From the NCBI RefSeq assembly GCF_001282115.1, contig NZ_LJBR01000257.1, positions 1-38,767 on the forward strand: DNA of 38,767 bases. The letters run 5' to 3'. The stretch comes from Streptomyces sp. NRRL B-24085. GTDB taxonomy: Bacteria; Actinomycetota; Actinomycetes; Streptomycetales; Streptomycetaceae. Under the pieces are notes generated by a model that had not been told where the DNA came from, did not search any database, and saw only the letters and a program-made list of their open reading frames with translations. Each line of letters begins with the position of its first letter. Positions within the stretch are counted from its first letter, which is position 1. Position numbers and translations under genes: made by a program. Shown here piece after piece: positions 14,713 through 22,026 of the stretch.

Positions 14713-15665
14713 GGGTCCCGCAGCTCGGCCAGTTCGCTCCGGGTGAGCGACTCCTTCTCGGTCCGGCCCAGTGCACCGAGTACGTCGGCGAGGCAGTCCA
14801 GCGCCGGGGCCAACTCGCCGGCGCCGTGCGGCTTGCGGGCCTCGGCCACCGCCGCCGCGGCACAGGCGCCGGCCTCGGCAGGGTCGCCGACGGCGGTATG
14901 GCAGCGGGCCAGGTCGATCAGGAGGCGTACCCGCAGCGGCAGCACGATCTCGGGGGCGGTCCACGCGAGGGGGCCCCGCAGCGCCTCCCGGGCCTCGGGG
15001 CCCACCCCCAGAGCGTCCTCGTACCGCCCCAACCCCCGGAGGACACCGACCAGTTCGGCGAGGACCTGCGGGCGCACCAGGTCGACGTGGGCCAGCTCGC
15101 GGAGCGACATGGCGGCCAGGAGCGCGGCGCACTCCTCGTAGACGGCCACGGACTCCTCGCTGCGGCCGGCCGCGGCGAGCAGCATCCCGTAGGTCCGCAG
15201 CGCGCCGGGCAGGCTGCCGAGCGCCCGGTCCCTGCGGTCGGGGGCGGGCAGGCCGCGGTAGGCCGCCACGCTCGCCCGGGCCACCGGCAGAGCCTCCTCG
15301 GCCCGGCCGAGGCTCGCGAGGGCCTGTGCCCGCACGTCCGCGGTGAAGGCGGTCAGCGCCGCGAACGGCTCGCCCGGCACGGCGTCCGCGGCCGCGCACG
15401 CCTCCTCGAACCGGCCGGACAGCAGCAGCGCGTGGGCGCGCAGCGCCAGGGCTCGGCTGAGCCCGTCCGCGTCGGCCGTCGCCCGGTAGACGGCCACCGC
15501 CTCCTCGGCCCACGCCAGCCGCCGCTCGGGCGACGGCGACCGCAGCCCCGCCCAGGAGGGCGTGACGCAGTACGACAGGGCCGCCCCGAGCAGCGGTGCG
15601 CCCCGCTCCGGTGCCAGCCTGGCCGCCGCGCGCGGCAACGGCAGGAATATCCGTACGAGTCCCAT
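14709..15665 (-). CDS. Tetratricopeptide-repeat protein, function unknown
   Basis: 318 residues from the ATG at 15665 (MGLVRIFLPLP). It is almost wholly alpha-helical and Ala/Leu-rich, with repeated helix pairs of TPR type from about 50 to 310. Examples are RRLAWAEEAVAVYRATAD, GRFEEACAAADAVPG, GRAEEALPVARASVAAYR and GRSEESVAVYEECAALLA. No catalytic domain, signal peptide or DNA-binding motif is seen. Such proteins resemble the TPR parts of actinobacterial regulators and may bind partner proteins. It is monocistronic, lying 132 bases after the inositol operon. The frame extends upstream to 15713, but without a ribosome site. Confidence 0.75.
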   Translation of the reverse strand: MGLVRIFLPLPRAAARLAPERGAPLLGAALSYCVTPSWAGLRSPSPERRLAWAEEAVAVYRATADADGLSRALALRAHALLLSGRFEEACAAADAVPGEPFAALTAFTADVRAQALASLGRAEEALPVARASVAAYRGLPAPDRRDRALGSLPGALRTYGMLLAAAGRSEESVAVYEECAALLAAMSLRELAHVDLVRPQVLAELVGVLRGLGRYEDALGVGPEAREALRGPLAWTAPEIVLPLRVRLLIDLARCHTAVGDPAEAGACAAAAVAEARKPHGAGELAPALDCLADVLGALGRTEKESLTRSELAELRDP

Positions 15666-15759
15666 GACCACCCCCTCGCCGCCCCGCCGAGGACAGCCGC
15701 GCCATGGTGGCACAAGGGGTCACGCCGATGCCGCGATTCACCGAGTACGTAGCGAGCAC

Positions 15760-15784
15760 GGGGGAACTTCGCCGAACTCCCCCC
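15760..15784 (-). terminator. Hairpin downstream of the inositol operon
   Basis: GGGGGA (15760-15765) pairs with TCCCCC (15778-15783), and TTC pairs with GAA inside, around a GCC loop with a small internal bulge. It lies 14 bases after the stop of the IolG-like gene (leftward) and before the TPR gene. No T-run. Confidence 0.45.
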
Positions 15785-15797
15785 GCACGGCGCGCAG

Positions 15798-16817
15798 TCA
15801 GCCGTACAGGGCGGGCCGCTCGGCGAGTTCCACCGGTACCCGGCCGCCCTCGGTCAGCGACCGTACGCCGGCCTCGCACACCGCGGCCGCCGCGTAGCCG
15901 TCCCACACGCTGGGGCCGGTGACCTCGCCGCGGCGGGTGGCGTCGACCCAGGCCTGCACCTCGCGGTCGTAGGCGTCGGCGAAGCGTTCGACGAAGTCCT
16001 GGGCGATGGTGCCGCCCCAGCGTCCCGCCATGCTGGTGACCATGGCGTGCCCGTCGCCGATGCGGGCGGTGCCGCGTTCGCAGACCGCCTCGGCCTGCAC
16101 CTGGTAGCCGAAGCCGCAGTTGACGAAGATCTCCACGTCGGAGAGGGCACCGCCGTCGGTCTCGAAAACGACGAACTGGGGGTCCTGGAGGTCGTCCGGG
16201 GCGTTCGCCGACGGGGTGGGCCGCCACACCGTGACCGCGGTGATCTCGTGCCCGAGCAGCCAGCGCGTCACGTCGGTCTCGTGGGCCACGGAGTCGCTGA
16301 TCAGCATGGAGCTGGTGAAGAAGGGCGGGCTCGCGGCGTTGCGGTGCCGGTTGTGCAGCATCAGCGGCCGCCCCAACTGGCCCGTCTCCAGCAGCGACTT
16401 GAGTTTCATGTACTCGGCGTCGTAGCGCCGCATGAACCCCACCTGGGCGCGCCGGTGCCCCAGTCGGCACTCGGCCTCCACAACCCGCAGCGCCGAGGCC
16501 GCGTCGGGGGTGAGCGGCTTCTCGCACAGCACCGGCAGGTCGTGCTCGAAGGCCTGGAGCAGTGCCGCCTCGTGGGCGGGGCCCGGCGAGGCGATCAGGA
16601 CGGCGTCGACATCGGCCGCCGCCATGGCGGAGGCCGGGTCGGTGTAGGCGGTGCAGCCCTCGACCCGGGCGGCGATCTGCTTGGCGCGTTCCGCGTCGAG
16701 GTCCACGACGGCGCTCACCCGGGCGCCGCTGACGACCTCGTGGATTCGGCGGACGTGGTCGGCGCCCATCTTGCCGGTGCCGACGACGGCGACACCGAGG
16801 GTGCCTCGCTCGGTCAT
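15798..16817 (-). CDS. iolG: Inositol 2-dehydrogenase (IolG-like)
   Basis: 339 residues, the usual IolG length. The Rossmann start is VAVVGTGKMGADHVRRI, EKP is at 99-101, and D175 with H179 in SDSVAHETDVTRW form the IolG catalytic pair; FMRRYD is also characteristic. It oxidises myo-inositol to 2-keto-myo-inositol (scyllo-inosose) with NAD+. It is the last gene of a five-gene leftward unit with a sugar ABC transporter, starting 10 bases after the IolE-like gene with AAGGGGGC before the ATG. Specificity for scyllo- or D-chiro-inositol instead of myo-inositol cannot be ruled out. Confidence 0.88.
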   Translation of the reverse strand: MTERGTLGVAVVGTGKMGADHVRRIHEVVSGARVSAVVDLDAERAKQIAARVEGCTAYTDPASAMAAADVDAVLIASPGPAHEAALLQAFEHDLPVLCEKPLTPDAASALRVVEAECRLGHRRAQVGFMRRYDAEYMKLKSLLETGQLGRPLMLHNRHRNAASPPFFTSSMLISDSVAHETDVTRWLLGHEITAVTVWRPTPSANAPDDLQDPQFVVFETDGGALSDVEIFVNCGFGYQVQAEAVCERGTARIGDGHAMVTSMAGRWGGTIAQDFVERFADAYDREVQAWVDATRRGEVTGPSVWDGYAAAAVCEAGVRSLTEGGRVPVELAERPALYG

Positions 16818-16827
16818 GGTGCCCCCT

Positions 16828-17730
16828 TCAGGCGCCGCAGGACCTCAGGAACTTTCGGGTGCGCATCGCGATCGGCAGCGGCGCGTCCGGCTCGCACGGG
16901 TACATGTCCTGCTCGACGACGGCGAACAGCTCCACGCCGAGTCTCTGCGCGGCCACCAGCACCGGCTCCAGCTCCGGTACACCGGAGGGCGGTTCGCACA
17001 TCACCCCGCGCCGCACGGCCGGCCCGAACGGGACCCCGTCGCGCACGACGTCCGCGAGGATCTCCGGGTCGACCTGCTTGAGGTGGAGATAGCCGATGCG
17101 TTCGCCGTACGTCTCGATGAGCTTGACGCTGTCGCCGCCGCAGTAGGCGTAATGCCCGGTGTCCAGGCAGAGGTTGACGAGTTCGGAGTCCGTCGAGTCC
17201 AGGAAGTGCTCGACGTGGTCCTCGGTGTCGAGGTGGGTGTCGGCGTGCGGGTGGACGACGATGTCGAGCCCGTACGCCTCCTTCACCTCGTGGCCGAGCC
17301 GCTCCATGCCCTTGGTGAGGTGGGCCCACTGCTCGTGGGTCAGCTCCGGGGGCTCCAGCATCTCCGCGGTCCTGTCGTCACGCCAGAAGGACGGGATGAC
17401 GACGAGGTGCCGGGCGCCCACGGCCTGGGTGAGCGCGGCGACCTGGCTGACGTGCTCCCAGGTCGACTCCCACACCGAGGGGCCGCGGTGCAGTCCGGTG
17501 AAGACCGTGCCCGCCGAGACCTGGAGGTCACGCCGGGCGATCTCGTCGGTCAGGCGGGCCGGGTCGGTCGGGAGGTAGCCGTACGGCCCCAGCTCGATCC
17601 AGGAGTAGCCCGCCTCGGCGACCTCGTCCAGGAAGCGTTCCCACGGCACCTGGGCCGGGTCGTCGGGGAACCAGACGCCCCACGAGTCCGGGGCCGAGCC
17701 GACGCGGATGCGGTCGAGCGGGGCCGCCAT
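16828..17730 (-). CDS. Sugar phosphate isomerase/epimerase TIM barrel, inosose dehydratase-like
   Basis: 300 residues of the AP-endonuclease-2 TIM-barrel superfamily. The N-terminus GSAPDSWGVWFPDDP is the IolE-type signature. Later metal-site strands include WIELGPYGYLP, VVHPHADTH, CLDTGHYAYCGGD and GYLHLKQVD. IolE dehydrates 2-keto-myo-inositol to the trihydroxycyclohexanedione that IolD hydrolyses; IolH- and IolI-type isomerases share the fold. IolD, encoded in the divergent unit, supports the IolE role. The start lies one base after the ATPase stop (TGA-G-ATG). Confidence 0.85.
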   Translation of the reverse strand: MAAPLDRIRVGSAPDSWGVWFPDDPAQVPWERFLDEVAEAGYSWIELGPYGYLPTDPARLTDEIARRDLQVSAGTVFTGLHRGPSVWESTWEHVSQVAALTQAVGARHLVVIPSFWRDDRTAEMLEPPELTHEQWAHLTKGMERLGHEVKEAYGLDIVVHPHADTHLDTEDHVEHFLDSTDSELVNLCLDTGHYAYCGGDSVKLIETYGERIGYLHLKQVDPEILADVVRDGVPFGPAVRRGVMCEPPSGVPELEPVLVAAQRLGVELFAVVEQDMYPCEPDAPLPIAMRTRKFLRSCGA

Positions 17731-17731
17731 C

Positions 17732-18649
17732 TCAGGCCTTCCCCTCGCCGGTGGCGGCCACGGGTGACGTCAGGTCCTGCTCCTCGGGGAGCGCTTCGGT
17801 GTCGACGCCGCGGACCTGGGACAACTCGTGCTTGAGCGCGGCGAGTTCGGCACCGCCGGCCATGTGGTTGGTGAGTTCTTCCAGGGTGATCCGGTCACGG
17901 GACGCGGACAGTTCCATGGTGCCCAGGCGCAGCACGCTGAAGTGGTCGCCGACCATGTAGGCGTGGTGCGGGTTGTGGGTGATGAAGATGACCCCGAGCC
18001 CCCGGTCGCGGGCGGCGGCCACGTACTTGAGGACCACTCCGGACTGCTTGACGCCCAGGGCGGCGGTGGGCTCGTCCAGGATCAGGACGCGGGCGCCGAA
18101 GTAGACGGCGCGGGCGATGGCCACGCACTGGCGCTGGCCGCCGGACAGGGTGCCGATGGGCTGTTCGAGGTCGTCCAGGACGATGCCCATCTCGCGCAGC
18201 TCGTGGTCGGCGGTCCGCTTCATCTTCTCGATGTCCAGACGGCGCAGCGGCCAGGGGCCCTTGGTCATCTCGGAACCGAGGAAGAAGTTGCGCCACACCG
18301 GCATCAGGGGGACCACGGCCAGGTCCTGGTAGACGGTCGCGATGCCCTTGTCCAGCGCCTCGCGCGGGGTGGTGAAGCGTACGGGCTGCCCGTCGACGAG
18401 GAACTCGCCCTCGGTGTGCTGGTGCAGACCGGAGATGATCTTGATCAGGGTGGACTTGCCGGCGCCGTTGTCGCCGAGCACGCAGGTGACCTGGCTCGGG
18501 CGGACCTGGAGGCTCACTCCGTGCAGGGCGCGGATGTTGCCGTAGGACTTGCCGGCGTTGCGCAGTTCGACGATCACCCCGTCGCTGCTCTGCGGTTCGT
18601 CGGCGAGGATCGCGCCGTGCGTGCCGGGGGTTTCGTGGGAGTCGGTCAT
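17732..18649 (-). CDS. Sugar ABC transporter ATP-binding protein (single ABC domain)
   Basis: 305 residues. Walker A GDNGAGKST (59-67), Q108, signature LSGGQRQ (168-174), Walker B VLILDEP (188-194) and H225 are all present. Unlike RbsA/MglA-type proteins with two fused ABC domains, it has one, so it must act as a homodimer, as in fructose FrcA-type systems. It powers uptake through the neighbouring permease. The start is seven bases after the permease stop, with GGAGG upstream. The C-terminal 40 residues are acidic and probably disordered. Confidence 0.93.
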   Translation of the reverse strand: MTDSHETPGTHGAILADEPQSSDGVIVELRNAGKSYGNIRALHGVSLQVRPSQVTCVLGDNGAGKSTLIKIISGLHQHTEGEFLVDGQPVRFTTPREALDKGIATVYQDLAVVPLMPVWRNFFLGSEMTKGPWPLRRLDIEKMKRTADHELREMGIVLDDLEQPIGTLSGGQRQCVAIARAVYFGARVLILDEPTAALGVKQSGVVLKYVAAARDRGLGVIFITHNPHHAYMVGDHFSVLRLGTMELSASRDRITLEELTNHMAGGAELAALKHELSQVRGVDTEALPEEQDLTSPVAATGEGKA

Positions 18650-18656
18650 TGCAGGG

Positions 18657-19736
18657 TTACCTCCGGGTCGCGGTGCGGCTGACCCACAGATTGATCAGGA
18701 CGGCGCCCAGCAGCATCACGCCGAGGAAGGCCTTGAACCAGTCCGGGTTCCAGTTGGCGTAGACGATGCCCTGCTGGACCATGCCGAACATGAAGGCCCC
18801 GAACACCGGGCCGATCGCCGAGCCGGCACCGCCGGTCAGCAGGCACCCGCCGATCACCGCGGCCGAGATGTAGATGAGCTCCTGGCCCACGCCCTCGCCG
18901 GACTGCACGGTGTTGAAGGAGAACAGGTTGTGCATGCCGACGAACCAGGCCGCGAACCCCACCAGCATGAACAGGCTGATCTTGGTGAAGTTGACCGGGA
19001 CGCCGACCGCGCGGGCGGAGTCCTTGTTGCCGCCGACCGCGAAGGTCCAGTTGCCGTACCTGGTGCGCAGCAGCACCCAGGTCGCCAGTGCGGCGAAGAC
19101 CAGCCAGTACACGATCGTGATCTTGATCTGGACGCCGGCCACTTCGAAGGAGTTCGCGAAGACCTTCTTGGCCTGGTCGAAGCCGTCCATGTTCGAGATG
19201 TCGTCGGTGGCCACGTTCCCGGTGACCAGCTTGGTCACCGCCAGGTTCACGCCCTGGAGGATCAGGAAGGTGCCGAGGGTGATCAGGAAGCTGGGCAGAC
19301 CGGTCTTGACGACCAGCCAGCCGTTGAGGAACCCGATCGCCAGCGACACCAGCAGGGCGACGAAGATGCCCGCCCACACGTTCAGCGTGAGCTGGAAGGC
19401 GAACATGCTCGCGGTCAGCGCCGAGGTGATCACCGCGACACCCGCCGACAGGTCGAACTCCCCGCCGATCATCAGCAGCGCGACCGGCAGCGCCATGATC
19501 CCGATCGTCGACGACTGGTAGAGGATGTTCGCCATCGCACTGCCCTCGCGCACCGGCGGGGCAGCGATCAGGAAGAACACCCACACCGCCACCGCGCCCA
19601 GGAACACACCCACGTCAGGACGCGCCAACAGGCGCAGGGCGAGCGGTCGTTCGGCAGTCCGGCCGTCCTTGGCCTTGCCGGTGCCGGGGGCCGGCGGTGT
19701 GGTCACCGCCGGCTCGGCGTGCTGGGTCATCCCCAT
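18657..19736 (-). CDS. Sugar ABC transporter permease (BPD_transp_2/RbsC type)
   Basis: 359 residues. After a hydrophilic N-terminus of about 35 residues come eight to ten hydrophobic segments. Ribose-type permease motifs include GGEFDLSAGVAVI, FLNGWLVVKTGLPSFLITLGT and AVGGNKDSARAVGVPV; the last is the loop that contacts the ATPase. It forms the membrane channel of the importer. The ATG at 19736 shares one base with the binding-protein stop (TGATG); the second ATG at 19730 is also possible. It belongs to the same leftward transcript as the inositol dehydrogenase. Confidence 0.93.
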   Translation of the reverse strand: MGMTQHAEPAVTTPPAPGTGKAKDGRTAERPLALRLLARPDVGVFLGAVAVWVFFLIAAPPVREGSAMANILYQSSTIGIMALPVALLMIGGEFDLSAGVAVITSALTASMFAFQLTLNVWAGIFVALLVSLAIGFLNGWLVVKTGLPSFLITLGTFLILQGVNLAVTKLVTGNVATDDISNMDGFDQAKKVFANSFEVAGVQIKITIVYWLVFAALATWVLLRTRYGNWTFAVGGNKDSARAVGVPVNFTKISLFMLVGFAAWFVGMHNLFSFNTVQSGEGVGQELIYISAAVIGGCLLTGGAGSAIGPVFGAFMFGMVQQGIVYANWNPDWFKAFLGVMLLGAVLINLWVSRTATRR

Positions 19737-20755
19737 CACCTGGTGCCCTTCGCGGCGTACTGGGCGACGGCCTCGACGTTGGACTTGTCGACGAAGGCCG
19801 GACCGGTGAGCACCGGCTGCTCGCCGCCGCCCATGTAGTTGCCGTTGTTCTTGTAGAGCCACAGCGAGTCGATCGCCAGGTAGCCCTGGAGGTAGGGCTG
19901 CTGGTCGACGGCGAACTGGATGGTGCCCTTGCTGATGGCGCCCGTCAGGTCCTTGTTGAGGTCGAACGTGGCCACCTTGGCCTTGCTGCCCGCGTCGGAC
20001 ACCGACTGGGTCGCGGTCAGCGCGAAGGGCGCGCCGAGGGCGACGACGTAGTCGATGGACTTGTCCTGGGACAGCTTGGCGGTGATCGTCGACTTCACGG
20101 ACGGCATGTCGGTGCCGTTGACGTTCAGCGTCTGGAGCTTGCCGGTGAAGGTCTTCTTCACGCCGTCGCAGCGCTGGGTGAGGCCGATGTTGCCCTGCTC
20201 CTGGATGACACAGACGGCGCTCTTGGCGCCCTCCTCGTTCAGCCGCTTGCCGAGCGCCTCGCCGGCGACGGTCTCGTCCTGGCCGAAGAACTCCATCAGG
20301 CCGAGCTTCTGCCACTCGCTGACGCCGGAGTTCAGGCCGACGACGGGTATCCCGGCCTTCTTCGCCTTGGCGACGACGTCCTTGAGGGCGTCCGGCTTGG
20401 CGAGGGTGATCGCGATGCCGTCGACCTTCTGGTCGATGGCGTTCTGGACCAGGTTGGCCTGGTTGGCCGCGCTCGGGTCGGCCGAGTAGACCAGCTTGAC
20501 GTTGTCCTTGGCGGCGGCGGCCTGGGCGCCCTTGCGGACGATGTCCCAGAAGGTGTCGCCGGGCGACTGGTGGGTGACCAGCGCGATGGTCATCCGGGGG
20601 GTGGTGGCCTTGCCCGCGGAGGCGCCGTCCGCGCTCTCCTCGGACTTCTTGCCGCCCGAGCTGCTGGAGCAGCCGGCGAGCGTCAGGGCCGCGGCCGCAG
20701 CCAGGGCCACGGCGGGAGCGAATCTCCGCGAACGGGAGAGAGAAGAGCGGTCCAT
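19736..20755 (-). CDS. Sugar ABC transporter substrate-binding lipoprotein
   Basis: 339 residues from the ATG at 20755. A twin-Arg-containing basic start, a hydrophobic core and the lipobox LTLAGC place the lipid-anchored Cys at position 29, followed by a Ser-rich linker. Residues 55-335 form a Peripla_BP_4 (ribose-binding) fold with ALVTHQSPGDTFWDIVRKGA and VDGIAITLAKPDAL. First gene of the leftward unit; it should capture inositol or a related cyclitol outside the membrane. I chose 20755 because AAGGA lies just upstream; a GTG at 20767 would put the ribosome site inside the gene. Confidence 0.92.
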   Translation of the reverse strand: MDRSSLSRSRRFAPAVALAAAAALTLAGCSSSSGGKKSEESADGASAGKATTPRMTIALVTHQSPGDTFWDIVRKGAQAAAAKDNVKLVYSADPSAANQANLVQNAIDQKVDGIAITLAKPDALKDVVAKAKKAGIPVVGLNSGVSEWQKLGLMEFFGQDETVAGEALGKRLNEEGAKSAVCVIQEQGNIGLTQRCDGVKKTFTGKLQTLNVNGTDMPSVKSTITAKLSQDKSIDYVVALGAPFALTATQSVSDAGSKAKVATFDLNKDLTGAISKGTIQFAVDQQPYLQGYLAIDSLWLYKNNGNYMGGGEQPVLTGPAFVDKSNVEAVAQYAAKGTR

Positions 20756-20863
20756 CTTTCCTTGCACCTCACTGTGCGACGGGGAGAACGTCGGGAAAGG
20801 GAGTGGGATCTACGAAAACGCGCCAACTTGCGTTGGGACGCGATCCAACTCCCAGGCGCTGCC

Positions 20864-20931
20864 GCTGTCAATACTTTGTTAAGACATCATTTCACGATCA
20901 GGTCCGAATGTAAGTACAAACTATTGACAGC
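20864..20931. promoter_or_regulatory. Divergent inositol-locus promoters within a 16-bp inverted repeat
   Basis: GCTGTCAATACTTTGT starting at 20864 is repeated inverted as ACAAACTATTGACAGC ending at 20931 (15 of 16 positions pair), with 36 bases between. Each arm contains a TTGACA -35 reading outward. Leftward, TTGGAT lies 17 bases on; rightward, a TACACC-like box lies 18 bases on. One regulator bound to the repeat could control both the transporter unit and the iolC-iolD-gntR unit. The GntR protein at 23930 is the natural candidate. Confidence 0.65.
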
Positions 20932-21011
20932 GTCGCCCTTCGAGTCCTACACCTGGGATGCAACGGGCCCGAGGGCCTCGCATCCCCAGTCCGGACCGAG
21001 GAGCGTCGCGC

Positions 21012-21932
21012 ATGGTCGAGCCAGTGCAGCAGTTCGACGTGATCAGTATGGGCCGGATCGGAGTTGATCTCTACCCGCACCGGCCGGGGGCCCCGACGGC
21101 CCAGGACCGGCCCCTCGGGCGGTCCCTCTGGGGCTCGGCCGCCCATGTCGCGGTGACCGCCGCCCGGCTCGGCCGCTCCAGCGCGGTCATAGCCCGGACC
21201 GGAGCCGACCCGCTCGGCGCGTATCTCCATCAGACCCTCACGGAGTGCGGGGTCGACGACCGCTGGGTGACGCCGACGGCCCGCCCCGCTTCCCCCACCG
21301 GGGCACCCGGCCTGGAGATACACACCGACGAGCTGGACTGCTTCGCCATCCGCGCGGCCCGGCTCTTCTGGATCACCGGCACCGGCCTGGGCGCGGAGCC
21401 GAGCCGCTCCGCCACGCTCGCCGCCCTGAAGTGCCGCGACAGGACGGGCACCACGGTCCTCGAACTGGACCGGCGCCCCGCGCAGTGGAACGGCACGGCC
21501 TGGGGCGACCCGGAGGAAGCCCGGCCGTACTGCGCGGAGGCCCTGCGCCACGCGACCGTGGCGGTCGGCGACCTCGACGAGTGCGAGACCGTCACCGGAG
21601 CGCGGGGACCCCGGGCCTGCGCCGAGGCCCTGCTGGCGGCGGGCGTGGAACTGGCCGTGGTGCGGCAGGGCGCGACGGGCGTCCTCGCCGTGCACCGCGA
21701 CGGCACCACGGTCGAGATCCCGCCGGTCCCGGTGGAGGCGGCCGACGGCCCCGGCGCGGGCGACGCGTTCGGCGGCTCCCTGTGCCACGGGCTGCTGTCC
21801 GGCTGGGAACCGGAGCGGACGGTCCGGTACGCCCATGCGGGCGGCGCACCGCGGGCCGCCCGCCCGGCCCGTTCCCCCGCGCTGGCGGCACAGGCGGCGG
21901 CCGGTGACCTCCTGAACGGCGTCTCACCGTGA
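21012..21932 (+). CDS. PfkB-family kinase, divergent IolC (5-dehydro-2-deoxygluconokinase-like)
   Basis: 306 residues with clear IolC character: MGRIGVDLYP, GAYLHQTLTECGVDDRWVTP, ARLFWITGTGLGAEPSRSATLAAL and the anion-hole and catalytic motif GPGAGDAFGGSLCHGLL. Several expected features are altered. The N-terminal PfkB motif is WGSAAHVAV where I recall GGSAANVAV. The strand I recall as DLDWRP is ELDRRP. About 25 residues that normally precede APDLEIHTDELD are missing. IolC phosphorylates 5-dehydro-2-deoxygluconate in inositol catabolism. This copy may have changed specificity or be losing function. The ATG at 21012 follows GAGGAG. Confidence 0.8.
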   Translation: MVEPVQQFDVISMGRIGVDLYPHRPGAPTAQDRPLGRSLWGSAAHVAVTAARLGRSSAVIARTGADPLGAYLHQTLTECGVDDRWVTPTARPASPTGAPGLEIHTDELDCFAIRAARLFWITGTGLGAEPSRSATLAALKCRDRTGTTVLELDRRPAQWNGTAWGDPEEARPYCAEALRHATVAVGDLDECETVTGARGPRACAEALLAAGVELAVVRQGATGVLAVHRDGTTVEIPPVPVEAADGPGAGDAFGGSLCHGLLSGWEPERTVRYAHAGGAPRAARPARSPALAAQAAAGDLLNGVSP

Positions 21933-22026
21933 CCGACGGCCGGCACCGCCCCGTCGTCACACCCTCCCTGCCTTCCCCGCCCTTCCTCGTCCCCATCTCC
22001 CTCTACACCGCACCGGAGAAGCCCTG

